Part shown: positions 15,927-19,565 of the stretch, one piece after another
Layout of the letters: the number at the start of each line of letters is the position of its first letter
Position numbering within the stretch: the first letter of the stretch is position 1
NCBI GenBank assembly: GCA_046341775.1
Contig: JBKDQQ010000050.1
Location: forward strand, 1 to 19,565
DNA: 19,565 nucleotides
From: SXXH01 sp041165735
GTDB lineage: Bacteria; Planctomycetota; UBA1135; GCA-002686595
Direction of reading: 5' to 3'
The notes under the pieces: model-generated
What the model was told of the DNA's origin: nothing
Database searches by the model: none
Seen by the model: the letters and a program-made list of their open reading frames with translations, nothing else
Made by a program: the position numbers and the translations under genes

Positions 15927-15986
15927 GCATCGGCCCTGCACGCATCGGCCCTGCATGCATCCGCGCAGCATGAATCCGCGCAGCAT
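15927..15986. repeat. Four tandem copies of a 15-bp repeat
   Basis: Units: GCATCGGCCCTGCAC (15927-15941), GCATCGGCCCTGCAT (15942-15956), GCATCCGCGCAGCAT (15957-15971), GAATCCGCGCAGCAT (15972-15986). Pairs 1-2 and 3-4 are most alike, suggesting stepwise duplication. Being a multiple of three it stays in frame on any reading. Confidence 0.85.
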
Positions 15987-16041
15987 GTGCCGGCGAGGCT
16001 CGACCTCAGGAAGCACCTGCTGGCGAGGCGCGGCTCCGCGA

Positions 16042-16062
16042 AGCGCCGCCCTGCGCGGCGCT
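16042..16062 (+). repeat. Hairpin in the pre-dnaG region
   Basis: AGCGCCGC (16042-16049) and GCGGCGCT (16055-16062) pair perfectly around a 5-nt loop. Part of a cluster of stem-loops in this spacer. Confidence 0.5.
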
Positions 16063-16090
16063 GCAACGCCAAGCGCGGCAACGCTCGGCA

Positions 16091-16106
16091 TCCCGCCGCG
16101 GCGGGA
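16091..16106. repeat. Perfect 16-bp GC palindrome
   Basis: TCCCGCCGCGGCGGGA is its own reverse complement over 16 bp. It could fold as a hairpin or serve as a protein site. Confidence 0.55.
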
Positions 16107-16188
16107 CGCGCAGCGCCTCGAGCTGCCGATGCCGCGCGATGGCGCGTGCGCGCATCTGCACCTCGAGGGGGCATGCTCGCGCGTGTCG

Positions 16189-16204
16189 GTCAAAGATGCT
16201 TGAC
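16189..16204. promoter_or_regulatory. Inverted repeat matching the candidate operator at 13384
   Basis: GTCAAAGATGCTTGAC agrees at 13 of 16 positions with GTCAAATATTTTTGAC at 13385-13400, keeping the same GTCAA-N6-TTGAC arms. It lies about 290 nt before the dnaG start. A shared regulator is inferred. Confidence 0.4.
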
Positions 16205-16266
16205 GGAGGGGCGGATGGCTGGGAGTCGCGGCCAGGCGGACTGCGCGCCGCGCGCAGCCCCGTCGT

Positions 16267-16310
16267 GTCCGGCCTGCGTCCGGCTTGCGTCCGGCCTGCG
16301 TCCGGCCTGC
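16267..16310. repeat. Four tandem copies of an 11-bp repeat
   Basis: GTCCGGCCTGC at 16267-16277, 16289-16299 and 16300-16310, with one variant (GTCCGGCTTGC) at 16278-16288. The 11-bp period is close to one helical turn and shifts reading frame with each copy, which argues against coding function. Confidence 0.85.
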
Positions 16311-16328
16311 GCCTCGGGGCGACGACCG

Positions 16329-16369
16329 CGCGGAAATCCGCGTCTCCCGCGGCGAGCGGAGCGGCTCGC
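16329..16369 (+). repeat. Two adjacent hairpins in the dnaG leader
   Basis: CGCGGA-AA-TCCGCG (16329-16342) and GCGAGC-GGAGCG-GCTCGC (16352-16369). They would fold in the transcript about 130-170 nt before the dnaG start. A regulatory role is possible but unproven. Confidence 0.4.
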
Positions 16370-16497
16370 GCGTTCATCCCGAACCTCGCGTTTCGCCGGT
16401 GTTGCCTGCCCTCCGCCTGCGGCGCCAAGCGCATCGCCTCTCGAATCCCGCCGAATCCAGAACACTCCAGACCCGACGACCCGCACCCGCGACCCAC

Positions 16498-18489
16498 TTG
16501 CTCGACGACGACTTCAAGCGCGCCCTCGAGGCCATCAAGAACCGCGCTCCCATCGAGGACGTGGTGCGGGAGCGCGTGCCCACGCTGCGCAAGGCGGGGG
16601 CGTTGTGGCAGGCGTGCTGCCCGTTCCACGACGAGCGCACGCCGAGCTTCAAGGTCGATCCGCGGCGGGGGACATGGCACTGCTACGGCTCGTGCGGCAC
16701 TGGCGGGGACCAGATCTCCTTCCTCGAGCGCATCGACAACTTGAGCTTCATCGAGGCGGTCGAGATCCTCGCGGCGCGCACCGGGGTCGAGCTGCCGCGC
16801 AAGAAGCGCGTCGATCCGGCCGTCAAGGAGGGCGAACGGCGCCAGCGCGCGGCGTTGGAGGCCGCGGCGAGCTTCTACAAGAAGAGCCTGCACTCCCAGG
16901 AAGGCCGGCGCGCGGCGGACTACCTGTCCGGGCGCGGCCTCGGGGCGACGACCGGCGACGTGTTCGGCGTGGGCTACGCCCCCGCGGCGGGCACGGCCTT
17001 GTGCGAGCACCTGCGCGCCCAAGGCCACGAATTCGAGGTGCTGGAGGCGGCGGGATTGGCGCGCCGCAACGACTCGGGACGCGCCTACGACTTCTTCCGC
17101 GGCCGGTTGATGATCCCGATCCGCGATGTGGAGGGCGGAGTGCTGGGATTCGGCGGCCGACGGTTGTCCGACGACGACGAAGCGGGGCCCAAGTACGTCA
17201 ACACGCCGGAGACCGAGCTCTTCAAGAAGGGGCGCCTGATCTACGCGTGGGATCGCGCCCTCAAGGAGGTGCGCAAGTGCGGCCGCGTCGCGCTGGTCGA
17301 GGGCTACACGGACGTGATGGCCGCGCACCAGGTGGGCGTGCCTTTCGTGGCGGCGGTGCTGGGCACCTCGACCACCGAGGACCACGCGGCCTTGGTGCGC
17401 AGGAGCGGCGCGCGCGTCGTCCAGCTCGTGTTCGACGGCGACAACGCCGGGCGCAAAGCGGCCTTCAAGGCGCTGCACGGACTGCTGCCGCTCGAGCTCG
17501 AACTGCAGGTGGCGGTCCTCGCGGGTGGCGACGATCCGTGCGACATCTGCGTGCGCGAGGGCGCGCCGGGCTTCTTGGCGCGGCTCGACACGGCGGTGCA
17601 TTGGTTCACCTTCCTGCTCGATGGGTTGCGCGATCGGCGCGGCATGGAGTTGTCGCAGGAGGTCGACCGCGTGCTCGCCTTGCTGACGCGCATCAAGAAG
17701 CCCGTCCTGCGCCAGTCGCTGATCGCCGACCTCGCCCAGGCGATCGACATGCCCGTCGCCGCCTTGCGCGAGCAGTACCAGGCCTTGCCGGAGGTCGGGC
17801 GCGAGCGCCAGCTCGAACGCCTGCCGCGTCCCGCGCCCGCCGGGGCTCCCGGAGTGGCGCGCACCGTCCAAGGAGGCCGGGTCGAGCTGCAGCGCCCCGC
17901 CGCCTCCGCATCGGCCCAAGGCGAAAGTCCGGCGAGCGTCGGCGGCGCCGTGGCGGCCACCGGAGGCCAGACCTCGGGCTCGGCTCCGGCGGCCTTGCGC
18001 GCCGCGGCGGTGCTGCGACCCTTGCAGGCCAAGCCCAAGCAGGAGGCGGTCTACGCCGACATCCTCGCGGGGCTCTTGCATCGGCCCGAGCACCTGCCGC
18101 AAGTCGTTCACCAAGCGCGGCTTGCCCCTGATGCCGAACTCGGCCACCTGCTGGTCGTGCTCGAGTCGCTGTACCACCAAGGCACCTTGGTGGCCGACCC
18201 TGCCCAAGCGGAAGGGGTCGATTTGGGGCGGCTGTTGGCGGCCTTGGCCGACCATCCCGTGCGCCACAAGGTGCTGGCGCTGTGGGAGCGCGGTGCGGCG
18301 GCGGAGGACCCGCAAGCGTTGTTGAACGGTGCGCTCAAGGCGTACTACAAGAGCGGGCTCGACGCCGAGCAGGCTCGGATTCTGACGCGCGTCAAGGAAC
18401 TGGACGGGGTGCCGGGGGCGTCCGACGAGATCGGACCCTTGGCGGCCCGTCTGCGTGAGATTCAGGCCCTGATTCGGGAGGTCAGGTAG
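16498..18489 (+). CDS. dnaG: DNA primase DnaG
   Basis: 663 residues. DnaG makes RNA primers at the replication fork. Domains: N-terminal CHC2 zinc finger (C41, H44, C62, C66), RNA polymerase core with conserved FRGRLMIPI and VLGFGGRRL, TOPRIM domain with E268 (VEGYTD) and D313/D315 (FDGDNAG), a Pro/Ala/Gly-rich linker (about 440-520), and a helical C-terminal helicase-binding domain. The second zinc pair is CYGSC (CX3C) instead of the common CX2C. I chose TTG at 16498 since the family N-terminus (LDDDFKRALEAIKNRAPIEDVV) starts there; the frame runs open upstream to at least 16285 but that sequence is low-complexity and includes tandem repeats. No Shine-Dalgarno. rpoD follows after 135 nt, as in the macromolecular-synthesis operon. 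Confidence 0.95.
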   Translation: MLDDDFKRALEAIKNRAPIEDVVRERVPTLRKAGALWQACCPFHDERTPSFKVDPRRGTWHCYGSCGTGGDQISFLERIDNLSFIEAVEILAARTGVELPRKKRVDPAVKEGERRQRAALEAAASFYKKSLHSQEGRRAADYLSGRGLGATTGDVFGVGYAPAAGTALCEHLRAQGHEFEVLEAAGLARRNDSGRAYDFFRGRLMIPIRDVEGGVLGFGGRRLSDDDEAGPKYVNTPETELFKKGRLIYAWDRALKEVRKCGRVALVEGYTDVMAAHQVGVPFVAAVLGTSTTEDHAALVRRSGARVVQLVFDGDNAGRKAAFKALHGLLPLELELQVAVLAGGDDPCDICVREGAPGFLARLDTAVHWFTFLLDGLRDRRGMELSQEVDRVLALLTRIKKPVLRQSLIADLAQAIDMPVAALREQYQALPEVGRERQLERLPRPAPAGAPGVARTVQGGRVELQRPAASASAQGESPASVGGAVAATGGQTSGSAPAALRAAAVLRPLQAKPKQEAVYADILAGLLHRPEHLPQVVHQARLAPDAELGHLLVVLESLYHQGTLVADPAQAEGVDLGRLLAALADHPVRHKVLALWERGAAAEDPQALLNGALKAYYKSGLDAEQARILTRVKELDGVPGASDEIGPLAARLREIQALIREVR

Positions 18490-18516
18490 GCACGACCCCC
18501 TCCCATGGGCCATACT
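18487..18516 (+). promoter_or_regulatory. Candidate rpoD promoter overlapping the dnaG stop
   Basis: TAGGCA (18487-18492, including the dnaG TAG stop), an 18-bp spacer, and CATACT (18511-18516). Each box matches 4 of 6 consensus positions. It would give rpoD its own transcript with a leader of about 100 nt. Confidence 0.4.
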
Positions 18517-18529
18517 GCAAGGTGCGGTT

Positions 18530-18606
18530 GGCCCGGACGGGGCGCTGCGGACCGGGCCTTCCAAGGCGGGGCGAAGGACGAGGAGAGACCCTCCCGAACG
18601 GGAGGG
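18530..18606 (+). promoter_or_regulatory. Two hairpins in the rpoD 5' leader
   Basis: GGCCCGG (18530-18536) pairs with CCGGGCC (18552-18558) across a 15-nt loop, followed by TTCC. CCCTCCC (18589-18595) pairs with GGGAGGG (18600-18606) around GAAC and ends 18 nt before the rpoD ATG. The first could end part of the dnaG transcript; the second ties up a G/A-rich tract near the start. Function is inferred. Confidence 0.45.
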
Positions 18607-18624
18607 GGGCAGGCGAAGAGAGAC

Positions 18625-19565
18625 ATGGCTGAAAAACCCGACGACATCGTCAAGCAGTTGCTGGAGGAGGGCAAGCGCAAGGGCTCCCTCACCTACACGC
18701 AGATCAACAACCTGCTGGAGGACCAGTTCCTGCCCCCCGACCGCATGGACGCGGTCATCACCGCCCTCGAGGACGCCGGCGTCGAGCTGATCGACGATCC
18801 CGAGACCGGCCCGGGGCAGATCGCGGACATCGAGGAGGACTCCTCGCGCGTGCGCATGGAGAGCGACGACTCGGAGGACTCCGACGAGCCCGCCGAGCCG
18901 CTGTTCCCGAAGGGCAGCATCCCCGAGAAGATCGACGACCCGGTGCGCATGTACTTGACGCAGATGGGCGAGATCCCGCTGCTGACGCGCGACCAGGAGA
19001 TCTTCCTCGCCAAGACGATCGAGATCACCCGCAAGCGCTTCCGCAAGAAGGCCGTGGGCTCGGGCCTGACGATGAACGAGGCCTTGAAGGTGCTCGACGC
19101 CGTTCAGCGCGGCGAGCTGGCCTTCGACCGCACGCTCAAGGTCAACCCCAACCCCAAGCCGGACGACGACCCCAAGATCGTCGAGACGCTGGGCAAGAAC
19201 TTCCTCGCCAAGCGACTGCCGGTGAACCTCGAGACGATCCGCCGCATGGTGGAGCGCATCCGCGAGGAGTACCGCCCCTTGCTGGACGAGGAGTTGCCGC
19301 GCGCGCGTCGCTCCGAGCAGCTCGAGAAGGTGCAATCGATCCGCCGCAAGCTGGTGATCCTCGTCGAGGAGTGCCACCTGCAGGTGAAGAAGATCCGTCC
19401 CTGCATCGAGAAGATGGACAACCAGTACCGCGAGATGCGCACCATCGAGCGCAAGATCGCGGCGCTGAAGGGCCTGCCCAAGGCCAAGGACCAGGTGCGC
19501 GAGCTGCAGGACCGCTTGATGGAGCTGGAGCTCGAGGCCCTCGAGCCCACGCACCGCCTCAAGCG
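18625..19565 (+). CDS. rpoD: RNA polymerase sigma factor RpoD (vegetative sigma-70), 3' end outside the window
   Basis: 313 residues visible, open to the right edge. Group 1 sigma factors direct RNA polymerase to housekeeping promoters. Region 1.1 is at the N-terminus (KQLLEEGKRKGSLTYTQINNLL, similar in layout to the E. coli protein), then an acidic linker (about 60-95), region 1.2 (about 104-133; DDPVRMYLTQMGEIPLLTRDQE), and a charged helical non-conserved region to the edge. Regions 2-4 lie beyond the window. ATG at 18625 follows a purine-rich GAAGAGAGAC leader. Its place after dnaG and the presence of region 1.1 support the primary sigma factor over an alternative one. Confidence 0.93.
   Translation, partial: MAEKPDDIVKQLLEEGKRKGSLTYTQINNLLEDQFLPPDRMDAVITALEDAGVELIDDPETGPGQIADIEEDSSRVRMESDDSEDSDEPAEPLFPKGSIPEKIDDPVRMYLTQMGEIPLLTRDQEIFLAKTIEITRKRFRKKAVGSGLTMNEALKVLDAVQRGELAFDRTLKVNPNPKPDDDPKIVETLGKNFLAKRLPVNLETIRRMVERIREEYRPLLDEELPRARRSEQLEKVQSIRRKLVILVEECHLQVKKIRPCIEKMDNQYREMRTIERKIAALKGLPKAKDQVRELQDRLMELELEALEPTHRLK

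Larger units (their letters stand above)
15266..16497. other. 1.2-kb region without a convincing gene, rich in short repeats and hairpins
   Basis: Frames on both strands are open in places (for example + 15634-16203 and - 15473-16174), but their products are low-complexity Arg/Ala/Ser/Pro sequence with no family motifs. The DNA itself holds a G-rich repeat (15329-15369), a promoter-like site (15412-15440), a 19-bp repeat (15692-15729), a 15-bp array (15927-15986), hairpins (16042-16062, 16091-16106, 16329-16342, 16352-16369), an inverted repeat like that at 13384 (16189-16204), and an 11-bp array (16267-16310). It may be a long dnaG leader, a non-coding RNA locus, or decaying repeat-rich spacer. 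Confidence 0.55.

Noticed and set aside
15473..16203. Opposed open frames in the 1.2-kb spacer (+ 15634-16203 and - 15473-16174)
   Set aside because: Low-complexity products, no ribosome sites, and tandem repeats account for much of the sequence. I cannot exclude a fast-evolving gene but cannot support one.
15927..16310. Tandem arrays as a CRISPR locus
   Set aside because: Units are 11-15 bp, directly adjacent without spacers, and no cas genes are present.
16430..16470. tRNA-like T-loop (TCTCGAATCCCG)
   Set aside because: Flanking bases do not pair as a T-arm and no acceptor, D or anticodon arm can be built.
16285..16497. Longer DnaG start at about 16285
   Set aside because: The added residues are low-complexity and lie partly in the 11-bp array; the family N-terminus begins at 16498.
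16006..19554. Very long open frame on the minus strand opposite dnaG and rpoD (about 1,180 codons)
   Set aside because: It mirrors well-supported genes; its product is His/Arg/Leu/Ala-rich without motifs, as expected from antisense of G/C-ending codons.

Overview
The window is about 19.6 kb of very GC-rich DNA with strongly G/C-biased third codon positions. Every gene I can support lies on the + strand. Gene content suggests a Planctomycetota-type bacterium: a DUF1573 protein, paired CNNM/CorC-type membrane proteins, a formylglycine-generating-enzyme-like lipoprotein, a membrane-tethered excisionase-type HTH protein, and a dnaG-rpoD pair whose RpoD resembles the vegetative sigma factor. This placement is inferred from gene content; no rRNA or other decisive marker is present.

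Layout. (1) 1-1022: the 3' part of a DUF1573 protein, followed by a 366-nt gap with a 15-bp tandem repeat and a strong hairpin. (2) 1389-10758: a compact run of seven genes, four of whose six junctions are 4-nt ATGA/GTGA overlaps: a PilB/GspE-like ATPase, a PilT-like ATPase, a second PilB/GspE-like ATPase with a MshEN domain, a PilC/GspF platform protein, an NtrB/PilS-like membrane histidine kinase, and two adjacent CNNM/HlyC-CorC-like proteins. This is the motor and inner-membrane part of a type IV pilus or type II secretion machine. No pilins, secretin, prepilin peptidase or response regulator are in the window. (3) 11034-12191: a small single-pass protein of unknown function and an excisionase-type HTH protein with a C-terminal membrane anchor. 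(4) 12520-13242: an OmpA/MotB-like putative lipoprotein between terminator-like hairpins. (5) 13383-15265: an FGE-fold lipoprotein overlapping rsmA/ksgA. (6) 15266-16497: a 1.2-kb stretch with no convincing gene, full of short tandem repeats and hairpins. (7) 16498-19565: dnaG and the 5' part of rpoD, the downstream half of the classic macromolecular-synthesis operon.

The best hunt signal is a 16-bp inverted-repeat motif, GTCAAA-N-AT-NN-TTGAC. It occurs once at the head of the FGE-lipoprotein/rsmA unit and once in the long leader before dnaG, both AT-rich islands in GC-rich DNA. It could be an operator shared by the two units. Other points of interest are a motor ATPase with an altered RQDPD motif, a membrane-anchored HTH protein, a CX3C spacing in the DnaG zinc finger, and a pattern in which genes at the head of units lack Shine-Dalgarno sequences while internal genes often have them.
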